Assembly (NCBI GenBank): GCA_001692895.1
Contig: KV748197.1
Coordinates: 2,051,813 to 2,115,812 of the forward strand
Direction: 5' to 3'
DNA: 64,000 nucleotides
From: Cenococcum geophilum 1.58
Taxonomy: Eukaryota > Ascomycota > Dothideomycetes > Gloniales > Gloniaceae
In this document: positions 34,843 to 46,361 of the stretch, piece after piece
Layout: each line of letters begins with the position of its first letter
How positions within the stretch are numbered: position 1 is the stretch's first letter
Position numbers and translations under genes: made by a program
Notes under the pieces: generated by a model
Databases searched by the model: none
What the model was told of the DNA's origin: nothing
The model's input: the letters and a program-made list of their open reading frames with translations, nothing else

Positions 34843-34945
34843 AGGGCGAGAGTGGGCGAGGGCGAGGGCGAGTGAGGGCGAGTGAGGGCGGGAGTGAAGG
34901 CGAGCGAGGGCGGATGAGAGAGCGGATGAGAGAGGGCGAGCACGC
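34843..34945. repeat. GGGCGAGNGA purine-rich simple repeat
   Basis: About 100 bp of GGGCGAG/GAGTGAGGGCGAG units, almost purely purine on the plus strand, directly beside the right end of the pogo-like element. About 300 bp further on the homeobox/C2H2 gene starts. Confidence 0.85.
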
Positions 34946-35245
34946 AGCCTCCATAAGAGCACCGCGTCGACGTGCCTTGACACGAAAGCGACACGAAGGC
35001 AGCAGCACCGTCAGTCACGTGTAGGCCCCCTTCACCGGTCGGCAGCTAATTATATATTTCTGCCCCGCCGGCCAACCAGATCGCTATGCTGTGTTAATTT
35101 TCCGAATTCCCTCAACTCTCACTGGCTGTCACTCTCTCGACTGTCTCTCATCACTCTAAATCCTCACTGGCTGTCACTACTTCAATTCTCACTGTCTCCC
35201 ATCTCTCTCAGTCCTCACTGGCTCTTGTAGCTACCACTACCCATC

Positions 35246-36769
35246 ATGGCTTTCGAGCCTGGCTGGGATAGTTTCTCAACCGCCGATTCACTTAACAATC
35301 TATATTCTTCTTTCACTACTGGTTAGTCTTTGTCTTTTTGGATATCTCCGTCGTACTTGGAGAAGCTTTTCTCCAGCTGACTACTTCATGCAGAAGACTC
35401 GCTGTCTATACAAGACCTCCCAGTCGCGTTTAGTCCGTTTGATGGGGATGCGTCGTCTTTGACCATTCCAGCTACTCCAGAATATATTACCCCAGCATAC
35501 ACAACCCCACCAATTACCACACCATCAACTGCGGTTTCTGATCCTGTTTTAATAACCACATCCCCGACGTCAACAGTATCTTTTACCTCCCGATTTGAAG
35601 ATTCCAATTCAAGGCACGAAACAGTCCTAACCCACACCAGCCGCTCTCCGCACCTCAAAACGCCAAAATCCAACTCACCACCAACCCTCCACTCGCCAGC
35701 CTCAGCCCTCTGCGAAACATGGCTCGAAGGCTACCCGCACATCTTCCCGAAACCAAAACACATCCGTGCCCTCACCGACCTCACCTCTGAGCCCGCCCTA
35801 ACCATCGAACGCTTGCTGAACCAACGCATGCGCCCCCCCCTCCCGCCACGTCCGCCACGCCGTCTCCGCCCTCCACCCGCCCACTCCACCACCCCTCCCC
35901 CTCCGACAGCGACGCCGCCACCTCAACCCCCGCGTCACTGAAACCCGCCCCTCACCCCTCCCCCCAACCGCCCTCACCGCCCTCGCCCGCTCCGCCCGCA
36001 AACAGAAGCCCGCCCGCCTCTGCACCCCGACGGGCGGACCCAGAGCTGCTGCGCCCGACCGGAGAAGCCGTTCCAGTGCAGCGCGGCGGCGTGCGGAGCG
36101 CTTCGCGCAGCGCGACGACTGGCGCAAGCATGAGGAGCTGCGCTGGCCGCAGGAGGGGTGGATGTGTCTTGCACCTGCTCGCTAGGGCTGGGGGCGGGTC
36201 CGGGGGCGGGCTCGCCGGGTGCGTTGGCTGGTTCTGAGGGCGGGTGGGGGGATGTGGTGGGTGAGGCGGAAGGCAAGGCTGTGGCGGACGGGCTGGGAGC
36301 GGGAAGCGGGGCTAGGCGGAGGCTAAGCGGGGGAGGGCTGGGAGAAGCAGAAGTGGACGGAGGCACCGCCGCGCCCTTCTGCGCGCGCCTTCGCACCGTC
36401 GCCAGCATTTCCGCCAGCATTTCCGGCGTCTGCATCCGCAGCTGCTGGCACAGATGGCGGAGTATGAGGCGCGTGGCGCATTTTGCGGTTCAGAGTGGCT
36501 TTGATAGGCGTTGCGGGTTCTGTGATGAGAGGATGAATGGGTGGGGAGAGGGTGCTGCATGTTGGAGGCATTTTCAGCAGGGGAGGGATATGAGGCGTGG
36601 CGGGGGGGTAGGGAAGAGGGTGGGGAAGGTGAGGGAAGGGGACGCGGAGGAGGTGGGTGGGTTGGAATGGGGTTTGACTGGGGAGGGGAAGGTGTGGGGT
36701 GGAGAGGGGGTTGAGGTGGTGGGAGAGGTGGGTAGCTGTATACGATGGGATGAATATATGATCTTATGA
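35246..36769 (+). pseudogene. Second homeobox/C2H2 regulator, frameshifted
   Basis: ATG 35246 (MAFEPGWDSFSTADSL). A 72-bp intron at 35322-35393 (GTTAGT..CATGCAG, phase kept) leads into a Thr/Pro-rich stretch. A homeodomain-like region follows (about 35710-35830: CETWLEGYPHIFPKPKHIRA, then LLNQRMR in place of WF.N.R). After a run of eight C (35831-35838) the meaningful frame changes. Near 36056-36160 a C2H2-like finger is spread over two frames: EKPFQCSAAACG in one, AQRDDWRKHEELRWPQEGWM in another. A third segment (36470-36570) reads CGFCDERMNGWG, like CGFCGYAFNSWG of the gene at 20341-21943. The common layout says both belong to one family. At least two frame breaks are present. Sequencing error in the GC-rich homopolymers is an alternative explanation. 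Confidence 0.72.
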
Positions 36770-37324
36770 AATGAAATTACGGCTTACGAATTCCCTAGTC
36801 TCATTCCTAAATAGAGTTGTTTAGATTGTCTGTCATACGTGCTTTAACGAAATGAGTGACTATAATCAGATCATTAATGAGGATTCTGGTTTTGAACGTT
36901 TTAGAAATTATTGGCTAGACAGTGCCGCTCGAATGCAGCCTGAAGGAACAGAATTCTGCCATCACAGCTCCTCTACCTTGCTTGCATCCATCTCGGATAA
37001 TTCCACTTAGGTTTAGCTGAGTATAAAGCACTGCGGTAAAACGAACGTTGCTAGAGCTCTTCAGGTCGCGAGAATCCCTCAGGTTGCAGCGAATTTAAGG
37101 AGGAAGATCCTTCCCTTCGTGCAGGGCTGCCATCAGTATTGAATGTTGAATGTTGAACGTTCAATATCAATATCAATACGAAATGTTTAATACTGAAAGA
37201 TATTGAATATTGAATATTTTTGGGGTTGAGGTGGTAAAAATAAGGTAGATATATCGGCAAATGACTCCCAGGCCTCCTTATAATACGTGCGTATTTCAAA
37301 ATTGGTAGGTAAACCCATAGAAAG
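36770..37324. other. Gene-free interval with TATTGAAT repeats
   Basis: No coding region seen. At 37136-37220 there are clustered TATTGAATATTGAAT/TTGAATGTTGAA units, which also occur near 11650-11705. Confidence 0.5.
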
Positions 37325-37340
37325 TAAGGGCAGAGGGGAC

Positions 37341-37566
37341 TGTCGGACGAACAAGTCACTAAGAAGAACTCTATCTATTGAATGTGGCTCTAGAGCCTCT
37401 ATAAATACATAAGAAAAAGGGTAGTAGACTAATTTGGTTACCGTGTCGGAGACTGAGTCATAGACCGAGTCGTAGACCGAGTCGCTGACTGAGACAGTAG
37501 TAAGACATATGAGAACAGGGTGGTAAGTCATAAGGTGATACCTAAGAGTAACCTTAACGGTCAACA
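37341..37566 (-). repeat. Left LTR of the Copia-type element
   Basis: 226 bp, differing from 46136-46361 at about 15 positions, nearly all transitions. Contains a 15-bp tandem (GTCGTAGACCGAGTC and variants) repeated about three times. Confidence 0.94.
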
Positions 37567-37573
37567 CACCCCC

Positions 37574-37603
37574 CCAGCTGCTTAGTTTTAACTAAGCAGC
37601 TGG
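37574..37603. repeat. Perfect 14-bp-arm hairpin inside the LTR edge
   Basis: CCAGCTGCTTAGTT, two T, then the exact inverse AACTAAGCAGCTGG. It lies 7 bp inside the left LTR, next to a run of C that is the polypurine tract on the coding strand. Unusually free of mutation compared with its surroundings. Confidence 0.93.
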
Positions 37604-39625
37604 ATAGAAAATAGAAAAAAGTCACGATAGCAATTTAGTGTTAAGATAAAGAAATCCCCTATAGAGTTACCTTATCCAATGTTATCCAAATTAAATTAAA
37701 TTAGATCCTTAATATCTTATATAGGTGACTTAAAAGCTCCTTCTAGTTCTTGGGTAGAGATTAAAACCTGTCGCTGTGTATTCGCTAATCAATATTAGTT
37801 AGGTAGGCTTAGTATCACATTAACTACTTCTTCCGTTATCCTCCTGCAATTTTCCTATTACCTATATTATCTTAAAGCTCCTGCCTTAGGCTGGCTTCCT
37901 TTTCTAGAATATGTTTAAATCGTAATCCTTAATTAGTTAATGCGGTTAATTAAGGCTCTAGTAACTAAGCCGGGGTAGGAAGGCTAGGTAGAGAATTATC
38001 CTTTAAGGCTCGCGGGCCTATTGCGTTATCGTCTTAAGGACTAAGCTTCTCTTAATCGGTCGCTTAATCCTAATTTCTACTAAAATCTACCTATTGACTT
38101 CTACTAATATCTACTTAAGTCTTATCCTCATCCTCTGACGTCTCGTTCTTGTCCTCTAACGTCTTGTTAAGCTCTTCCTTTGACGTCTTATTAAGTTCTT
38201 CCTTTAACGTCTTGTTAAGTTCTTCCTAGGGCGTCCTTTTTATTGGATCCATTGTAATGTCTTAGTCGGCGATCAAGTTATTAAAATTACCTTTAAGCGA
38301 TTTCTTGTTATCCGTAGGTGTCCTTTCTAATACTGCCTTATAAGCTTTACTGACTATATAAGTCTTATATTTAACGGTTGTAGAGCCTTCTATAACCGCT
38401 CCAGTTACTTCTTTAGGCAGTCACCCGACCGCATTAATTCCTATATGTCTGAGTTGACTATATAAAAACCGTCTATCTACCTTTTAATTTAGTAGAGGCT
38501 CCGTTGGTTAAGCCACAAAGGACGCTTCCTCTGGCATGCTCGGCTTCAATTTATTATATTTAAGGGTTACCTAACTATAGTAATATCCGCAATATATAAA
38601 CTTCTCACCACCGCGACAGTAGAGGTAGTTCCCCTTATTATACCAAAAGACACCTTTTTTATTAAGTCTTTAATTATAGACCAGATTTGTGTAAAATCCT
38701 ACTATATACGCAGCCTTATTTAAATAAATCTTCTGCTTTCCTAATAGGGTAATAACTATAACTTCAGCTGTTCTAAAGCCTTCAATAGTTTCTGTACTAG
38801 ATCCTATATATAACTGATCACTAGCCGGTCAGATTTCACCTATAAACCTCGCTCGGTCGTTAATAATATATAGGGTTATCACAGGGTCAAGAATTACACT
38901 ATTACGGAGAGCGTAATTAGATGCGATATAAGCTCTAACTTAATTAACTGCGAAGCTTCCGTGTAGTTTACTGGGTAAGCTCTTCTGCTCTGCATTCTCT
39001 ACATTCTCTAGCTTCTTATTAGGTGAGGCTTGGCTCCTTAATTGGTCGATTAAGGCCTTAAATTTAGGTAAAGCCTTAGCAAGCTTCTGCTCTACTAACT
39101 GCATTTTTAAGTCGTTTAGTTTTTAACCTAATAGTTAAATTAACTTAATAAGGTAGAAGCATTTCCTCTACGGGTATAGCAATCTATATAGGCACGGCTT
39201 TATCCATTCCTTATCTAACCTTCTTAAAGATTTAGCTTCCGGTTTAGTTTCTAATTTAGGCTTATTAATTAGCTCTCCTTTAAAGCTTACTATATAGGAG
39301 CCCTACTAGCTTCTTGCTTTCTAAGCTAAGTCTAATTAATAATAATTTTAATAGACCTCAATAATAACTTAAAGGGTAGGTAGTTTTTCCTTCTTCCTCT
39401 TAAGGTTCTATAATTCGTTTTTCCAGTATTCTAACTATCCTAATAAGACAGATTCAACGGTATATACAAAGTCTTTAACTAGTTAATCGCCATCTACCTT
39501 AGGTAGTTTAACCTTCTTATAATCGTTATATACCTTCTCCTACTTACGGAGCTACTTCTCGATATTTTAACTCTTTAGGGCTTTCTTTATTTTCAAATAT
39601 TAGGTGGCTAGATTAACCTTCCAAG
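37600..39625 (-). pseudogene. Copia-type gag/protease/pre-integrase region (3' part)
   Basis: Minus-strand reading from 39600 down: a gag-like charged region, then at about 38930-38760 a Copia protease block (VILDPVITLYIINDRARFIG, then GSSTETIEGFRTAEVIVI). The pre-integrase-like block KGVFWYNKGNYLYC (about 38620) is followed by a histidine near LRHIGINAVG (about 38420). Instead of an integrase core there is a Glu/Lys-rich repeat, EELNKTSK, three to four copies at 38133-38240. Stops are mostly TAG. The 5' part of the same gene lies beyond the nested gypsy. Confidence 0.75.
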
Positions 39626-39852
39626 TGTTAGCAACTTAGTCAATCGAGACATAAGTACGGCAAAATGGTCGCGCAAGCCTATATGATTGGATTGTCTATA
39701 AACGAGAATCTAAAGCTAAAGAAAGGAAAGGAGAAGAAGGGGAGCGCCGCTTAAAGCTATATACGATCTTCGCGTCACATAACCGCAATATACAGCAATC
39801 TGTGGCAACTTGCCAGTGCGTAGTTCTGCCAAGTTCTGCCAGTGCCGTAATA
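39626..39852 (-). repeat. Left LTR of gypsy 2
   Basis: 227 bp, starts TGTTAGCAAC. Differs from the right copy at 14 positions, all transitions and no gaps. Confidence 0.95.
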
Positions 39853-39899
39853 TTACCCCCCCCTCTAAAAAAAGCCTGCCCTTAGGCTTTGCCGCTAAA

Positions 39900-42800
39900 A
39901 ATCTTAGCAAGAGAATCTAACTAATTAAACAACTTTAACCGCCGGTTAAAGTTCCTAAATATCTTAATACCTTACATAACTAAGAAATTTCTAGGGCGTT
40001 TTTATCCTTATATTCTTCTAGTAGCTTATTATCTTTATTATACTAGCATTTTATTTACTTATCTAGGTACTTTAGCGGTCTGGGTTTATTAGGGTAATAG
40101 CTATAGAACTTTTAAAGCTTATAGGGGCTACCTATAAAGTTCTATATAGGGTACTAAGTAGGGTCTAGGTTATATCCTTTCTAACTAATATAATACTTTA
40201 ACGTTCCCTTTACAAGTTTATAGGCTAGTATTTCTTTAATTTCCTATTTATTATTATCGTTAACTTAAATTAGTAGGGGAGGTTTATTCTTTTGTTTAGG
40301 CAGTAGGTTATTTATAGCTTTTTATAGCTTATCCGGTAAGAAAATAGGGTAGACTTTAATTAAGTCTGAGAGCTTAACCTTATACAAGTTGCCTACTTTA
40401 TTAAGAATCTTATATAGTCCTACTATTTTATAGTCTAGCTTATAGCTAGGCCGTTCTATCTTTTAATTTTTTATTATAACCTAAACTATATCGCCTATAG
40501 TAAAGTCAGGCTTGCGCCTATACTTATTTACCTACTATTCTATTAATTTCTAGGCCTTTTTTAGGTTTATATGGGCTACTTTTTAGGCTTCTTCTAAGCG
40601 CTTAGCGTACTACTAGGCTTCCTTATAAGATAGTTTTTCGCGTATAGTTTAGGGCCCTTCTAGTCTTTCCTAGTTAAAGCTTATATAGGGTAGGTAACCT
40701 ATTTCTAGTTAAATAGGGGCAAATCCAGTAGAGTTATAGGGTAGGGTCGCTTAGGCGTAGTCTATTAAGGGTAATAGTTTAGCCTAGTTATTCTAAAAGT
40801 AGTTAATAAAAGGCCAAAGTCTCTAGTCTAAGTATTAATTTATAATCTTTATTTAACCGTTTATCTAGGGGTAATATACTATAGAAAGCTTTAGCTTAAT
40901 ACCTAGAATTTAGGTAAACTTATTTTAAAAGGCTAATATAAACTACGGCCCGCGGTTAGATATAATAGTATTTAGTAGTCCGTAAATTTGGTAGACGTAG
41001 TAAATATATAGTTAGGCTACCTCTTTAGTATTAATATTCTTATAATAAGGAATTAAAAACGGGCGCTTGCTAAAGCGGTTAACTAGGATTATAACTATAT
41101 TATATCTGTTACGGTCTAGAGGTAGCTTATAAAAGTCTATAGAGATATATTACTAGGGGCGGTTAGGTATTAGAAGGGGTTTTAATAGTCCTAGGGTTTT
41201 ATCTTATAGGATTATAAACCTATAGCAGTTATTACAGTTCTATATATAGCGGTTAATATTTATAACTATTCCGGGCTAGTAGTAGCGGTTGCTAATAATC
41301 TTATAGGTCTTATTCTTTTTAAGGTGGGCCGTAAAGACCTAAGTATATACTTTAGTAATAAGCTAAGTCTATAAGTTCTATTCCTTTACTACTACCAGCC
41401 GTTCCTAATACTTAAGTAATCCATTTTTAAGGGACCATAGGCTAGTAACATTCTTTACCTTTTTATAGTACTCCTATAAAAAAGGGGCCATATAGTTTAT
41501 TTATAGCAATTTATTAATTAAGTTAAGTCCTAAAGGGTTAATAGGATATATCTTGGCGCCTAAGGGGTCTATACTTAGTTCTACCTATATCTAGGGGTTA
41601 AGGTACTCTAGTTATAGTAGCGTCTAAGTCCGTAATAAAATCTTCACAGCTATATAGTTACCTAGGTCTTATTTACGCCTAGTAAAAGCATCCGCACGGT
41701 TTGCAGCGCCTAGTCTATATATAATTAAGAAGTTAAACTAAAATAGGATATCCGCCTAGCATACCTGCTAGGCCGTAAGGGCCTTAGTTATTATAAAGTA
41801 TTCTAAGGCCTTATAATTTAATACTACTTTAATAGGTTTAGGGGTCCCCTCTAGCTATATACGCTAGTGCTAAAAGCTAGAGATAATAGCCAGCATTTTT
41901 TTATTATAGATGTAGTAGTTTAGTTTAGCATTTATTATAGTCTTTAAATAGTATACAATAGGGTGCTATTCTTTATCCAGTTGCTTCTAAGAAAAAACAC
42001 TAGCTATTACGCTGTCTAAGGTATTAGTTTCTAGCATTAAGGGCCATTTTAGGTTAAAATAGGTAAGTAGGGGGGCTAACACTAGCCGTTTTTTAAGCTC
42101 ATTAAAGGCCTATATATATATGGCGTTAAAGTAAAAGGGCTAGTCTTTTCTAGTAAGGCGGTTAAGAGGCTAGGTAATTCTGCTGTAGTTCTTAATAAAG
42201 CGTTAGTAGAAGTTACAGAAACCTAAAAATAATTACACCCCCTTTACGGTCTAAGGGGGCGTCTACTAGTTAATTGCAGTTATTTTCTCTAGGTCGGCCT
42301 TAATTCCGTCTATACTAATAATAAAACCTAGGTACTTTATACGCTTAATACTAAATTCTAACTTCTTAATATTAGCCTAGAGGCCAGCTTTATAGAGCTG
42401 TTATAAAACTTTATAGACGTGCTCCTTATATTCTAGTTTATTCTCTAAATAGATTATAATATTATCTAGATAGGCCGTATAGAAGTCATTAAGGTAGTTA
42501 AAGAATATATTATTTATATACTGCTAGTACGTAGCTAGTCCATTAATTAGTCTAAAAGGAAATACCTTATATTTATACGTCCCGTAATAGGTCCGGAATA
42601 TAATAAGATTTTCAGACCTAGGGTTTATCTTAATTTGGTAAAAGGCCTAGCGGATATTAAGCTTTATAAAAACCTTAGCTCTACTTATTTAGGTAAAAGT
42701 TTTATTAAATAAGGGCAGTAGGTAGCGGTTCTTACAGGTTATATTATTTAGCTTATAGTAGTCAATATAAAAGCGCAGTCCTCTATTTAGCTTTTTAATA

Positions 42801-45300
42801 AAGAGAATAGGTAAGTTAAAAGGGGCTTAGCTAGGCTTAATGAAGCCCTTATTTAGGTTATTAATAAGGTACTACTTTATAGCCTATAATTCAGTAATAG
42901 ACTATAGGTAGAGAGGGCTAAAGCTAAGGGTACTTCCCTTATCTTGCTTAATCTTAATCTTATAGTTATATAGTTAGTAGGGTGGAAGTATATTAAACGC
43001 TACCTTAGAGAATACGTCCTTAAATTTCCGGTATTAATTAGGCAGTTTTTGCTCCACTAGTTCTTTATCTATAAGCCTACTTTTTTATCTACTAAGCTCG
43101 CTTTCCTTTTTCTTAATTATTCAGTTAATTTTATATAGGCTAGTTATAAAGGTAATAGTATTAGGTTAAACCAGGTTCTAGTAGAATCCTATAGCGCTAA
43201 TACAGCAGATATTAACTGGTAGGAGGTCCATAGGTTTCTTTAGTATCTATTAGGCCGTGGTTTATAGTATAAGGTTTATAGTCTTCCTCAGCTTACATTC
43301 TATTTTCCATAAGTTATCCTTTCTATTTATTAGTTTAGTATAACGTCTAATATCCCTAGCTTTCCTTTATGGCTTTATAGGGTTCTCTATAAGGAACTTA
43401 GCTAGGTTACTACTAACTTCCTAGGTCTTTAGTGCGGGTGGCGTAATATAGGTAGTTTAGGGGCGGTGTAGTATATAGATCCGTTGCGGGTTAAGCTATA
43501 CGTTCTTCTTAAAGGCCTAGTCTCTACATATAGCATCGGCCTAGTAAATAGTATTAATCTAGGGCCGTATAAGGTTTTCTATTATAATACTAATTTCTTT
43601 TATAAAGGAAGGGGTTAGGGGTAGAGTTTCAGGCTAGATAAGCCGTTTACTTTATACTTTAAGCTACAAGCCTAAATAGGCTAGCTATTTTCTTCCTAAG
43701 ATTATATTATGGCTTCCTAAGTCCGTAATAAAAAAGGGGATATTATACTACCTTCATCCGTTAACGCGGAGGTAGATCTATAAAATAGTTATAATAGGTA
43801 GCCCTATTTATCCGTTATAACCGCAAATAGGGATTAGTTTAGGCAGTTCTTTAAAGGGTACATTTAAAAAGTCAGCCAGTTTTATAGCGCACTTTGTATT
43901 AATTAAGGTAAAGGCATTTACTCCTAAGTTAGCTAAAGCAGAGGTTAAAACTTAATATCTATTACAAAATAAAGTATAAGGGATAGTGTAGCTTTTTTTA
44001 CTAACTAGCTAACCCAGATTAATATATAACATATTAATCCCTTTTAACCCTAAAGAGGAGTTTTCCTTTAGGGTTTCTCTTTTTCTAGCTCCGTATTATC
44101 CTCCTAAATTAATAGGACCTCATTTATCCTTACCTTTATTAGGCAGTTTCTTATAGGGTGGCCTATTTAACCGTATAAGAAGCAAGCTCCTTAATCGCTA
44201 AGGGCCTATATATAGAGGTCGCTATATATAGGCTAGGTGTATACTAGGCCTATAGTAGGGGTAGCTGCGTAGCTAGCTACTGGGTTAGCTGTAGGAGTTG
44301 CTGATTATACCAGGGCACTATAGGCTATACTCGCAGTACTTACGGCCTAGTTTATAAGGTTTCTAGTTTTTAGCTAGTTAGCGCATGCCTTAATTTAATA
44401 GAGGCCTTAGTTAATAGCTAGGCAATAATCCGTAAGTTCCTTTAACGTCTATACTATAGTATAAGCTAGTAATACAGCCTGCTATAGGTCTAGGGTAAGC
44501 TTATTAAAGAGGTCTAGTAGTAGGTCTTCCTAGGGAATCTAGGCCTATTCAGCTAGGTATAGAAAGCGGGTTTAGAAGGCTAAAAAGGTCTCCGTTGTTT
44601 TTATATTTAGGCTTTTATAGCTAAGGCGGGCATTTTATACTTTAAAAGGGTCCTTATAAATAGAAGATAAGTATTTAATTATTTCTTCTTTAGAGATAAA
44701 GGGGTTTGTTAAGTCTTTAGTGTATTACAGGCGTAAATACGTCTAGGTATCTCCGCTAGTACAGCTAAAGACATAGGCTATTCTAGCTCGGGCGTTAGGG
44801 AAGTAGTCTATATTAACTTTAAGCTTATCCTGTAATTAAAGCTTCTAATTATTAAATATAGGGTTAGTTCTATCTATAAGTAGTAGGGGATCCGCGACCT
44901 TTACTAACCGCTTTAGTGCTATATAGGCCTTAGTAGATCTACTAAGGCGCTAGGATAAGGCCTAAAGGACTATAGTAAGTCTTTAGTTATCTAATAATAA
45001 CTTATTATTGGATATAGGGGTATCTCTAGCTTTAAGCAGCTCTCGCAATTATTTAATTTCGGCATTAGTAGCCGTAAGCTCCGCCTAGGGGGTTAAAACG
45101 TTAATTATTTCTTCATCTGAAGTATTTAAGGGTCCTATAGCTGCTTTACCTACTACTATAGTTCGTGGTATAGTAGTAGGGGTATTAAGTAATTCTAGGT
45201 AATTTCTTTAGGGGTTCTGGTCTATATATATCTTATAAGTCCTTTCCTTAAGGTTCTATTCTTTTCTTTTAGGTCCTATCCTTATAGTCCTAGTAATATC
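39900..45300 (-). pseudogene. Decayed gag-pol polyprotein with chromodomain (gypsy 2)
   Basis: The RT catalytic box reads AYLDNIIIYLE on the minus strand (about 42433-42465), with the second Asp of the family's DD pair as Asn. Upstream in the protein a protease-like region and a gag with a Cys/His knuckle trace (around 44170) can be followed. At the C-terminus a chromodomain-like stretch (ILAYKLVKGTLKYYIS, then KGY) ends the polyprotein near 40090. Stops are dense and almost all TAG, from Gln and Trp codons. Confidence 0.85.
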
Positions 45301-45379
45301 CTTAGGGTCCTATTCTATATTCTTATAGATATATTTAAGTTCCTTCTTAGGAAGAAAGAGTAGAGTAAGCTTTAGATAA

Positions 45380-45606
45380 TATTAGCGACTTAGTTAATCA
45401 AGATATAAGTACGGCAAAATGGTCGCGTAAGCCTATATAATTGGATTATCTATAAACAAGAATCTAAAGCTAAAGAAAGGAAAGGAGAAGAAGGGGAGCG
45501 CCGCTTAAAGCTATATACAATCTTCGCGTCACATAACCGCAATATACGGCAATCTGTGGCAACTTACCAGTGCGTAGTTCTGCCAAGTTCTGCTAGTGCC
45601 GTAACA
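45380..45606 (-). repeat. Right LTR of gypsy 2
   Basis: 227 bp, starts TATTAGCGAC and ends GCCGTAACA, followed by the CCAAG duplication. Confidence 0.95.
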
Positions 45607-45611
45607 CCAAG

Positions 45612-46080
45612 TATTATTAGTTAGAGTAACTGCCTCCTTAAGTAACATAAGGACATTATAGACGGTATTTCCTTTAAAGGTATAGTTAATATAGTTATGG
45701 GATATTATGCTGATAATGTAGGTACGTAGAGACTTAAGGGCTGCTTCCTTTTTCTTATACCGCTTATAAGTATAGTCGTACTATTTTCGTAAAGCTTAAA
45801 GCTCCTCCTTCTTACCTTTATTAAGGGCTAAGAACGTAGTCTTCTAAGGATTAATAACTAATAGTAATAGCTCTAACGGTGCTCTATATCTAGGTAGATC
45901 ATTTTTTTCAATATCTAGATCGATATACTCCTATACACTCTCACCGTCGGCTCTATACTTAACGACACTAATCCATTAGTCCCAATCATTTGGGCCTACT
46001 AGGATTATAGTGTGCGTTATAATAAGGGTTTCGGATTATTAAGAGGACATTTTAAGGCTTCTACTGTTTAGTTAATGATA
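45612..46080 (-). pseudogene. Copia-type gag, 5' part
   Basis: Minus-strand reading gives TLIITHTIILVGPNDWD and WISVV, as in the N-terminus of Copia gag proteins (UBN2-like), followed by a Lys-rich region. It is separated from its continuation at 39625 by the nested gypsy and the CCAAG duplication. Confidence 0.7.
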
Positions 46081-46135
46081 GAGTAATTAGGGTTTTAAAT
46101 TAAAGATAATGCAGTAGATGGCCCAGGCTTATAAC

Positions 46136-46361
46136 TGTCGGACGAACAAGTCACTGAGAAGAACTCTATCTATTAAATATGGCTCTAGAGCCTCTATAAA
46201 TACATAAGAAAAAGGGTAGTAGACTAATTTGGTTACCGTGTCGGAGACCGAGTCGTAGACCGAGTCGTAGACCGAGTTGCTGACCGATACAGTAGTAAGA
46301 CATACGAGAACAGGGTGGTGAGTCATAAGGTGATACCTGAGAGTGACCTCAACGGTCGACA
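46136..46361 (-). repeat. Right LTR of the Copia-type element
   Basis: 226 bp, ends GGTCGACA, directly followed by the GGGAC duplication and then the remainder of the MULE derivative. Confidence 0.94.

Larger units (their letters stand above)
39626..45606 (-). mobile_element. Ty3/gypsy chromovirus 2, nested, RIP-decayed
   Basis: 5981 bp with 227-bp LTRs (39626-39852 and 45380-45606; consensus ends TGTTA..TAACA) and the target duplication CCAAG at 39621-39625 and 45607-45611. A C-run at 39855-39862 is the polypurine tract on the minus strand. Minus-strand translation shows a chromodomain near 40090-40260, an RT box at 42430-42490 and a gag end near 44100-45200. Same overall design as gypsy 1 but with clearly different LTRs. 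Confidence 0.94.
37341..46361 (-). mobile_element. Non-autonomous Copia-type LTR element with nested gypsy
   Basis: 226-bp LTRs at 37341-37566 and 46136-46361 start TGTCGGAC and end GTCRACA. The target duplication GGGAC is at 37336-37340 and 46362-46366. Removing the nested gypsy (39626-45606 plus one CCAAG) leaves only about 3.0 kb. The minus-strand interior encodes gag, a Copia-type protease region and the start of the gag-pre-integrase region, but I find no integrase core, reverse transcriptase or RNase H. It would depend on proteins from another element. Confidence 0.88.

Noticed and set aside
35386-36571. Minus-strand frames opposite the second homeobox/C2H2 gene.
   Set aside because: GC-rich shadows; the plus strand carries the intron, start and finger motifs.
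37134-37210. TATTGAAT cluster considered as a CRISPR-like or satellite array.
   Set aside because: Units are irregular and unspaced, the genome is fungal, and the array is too short.
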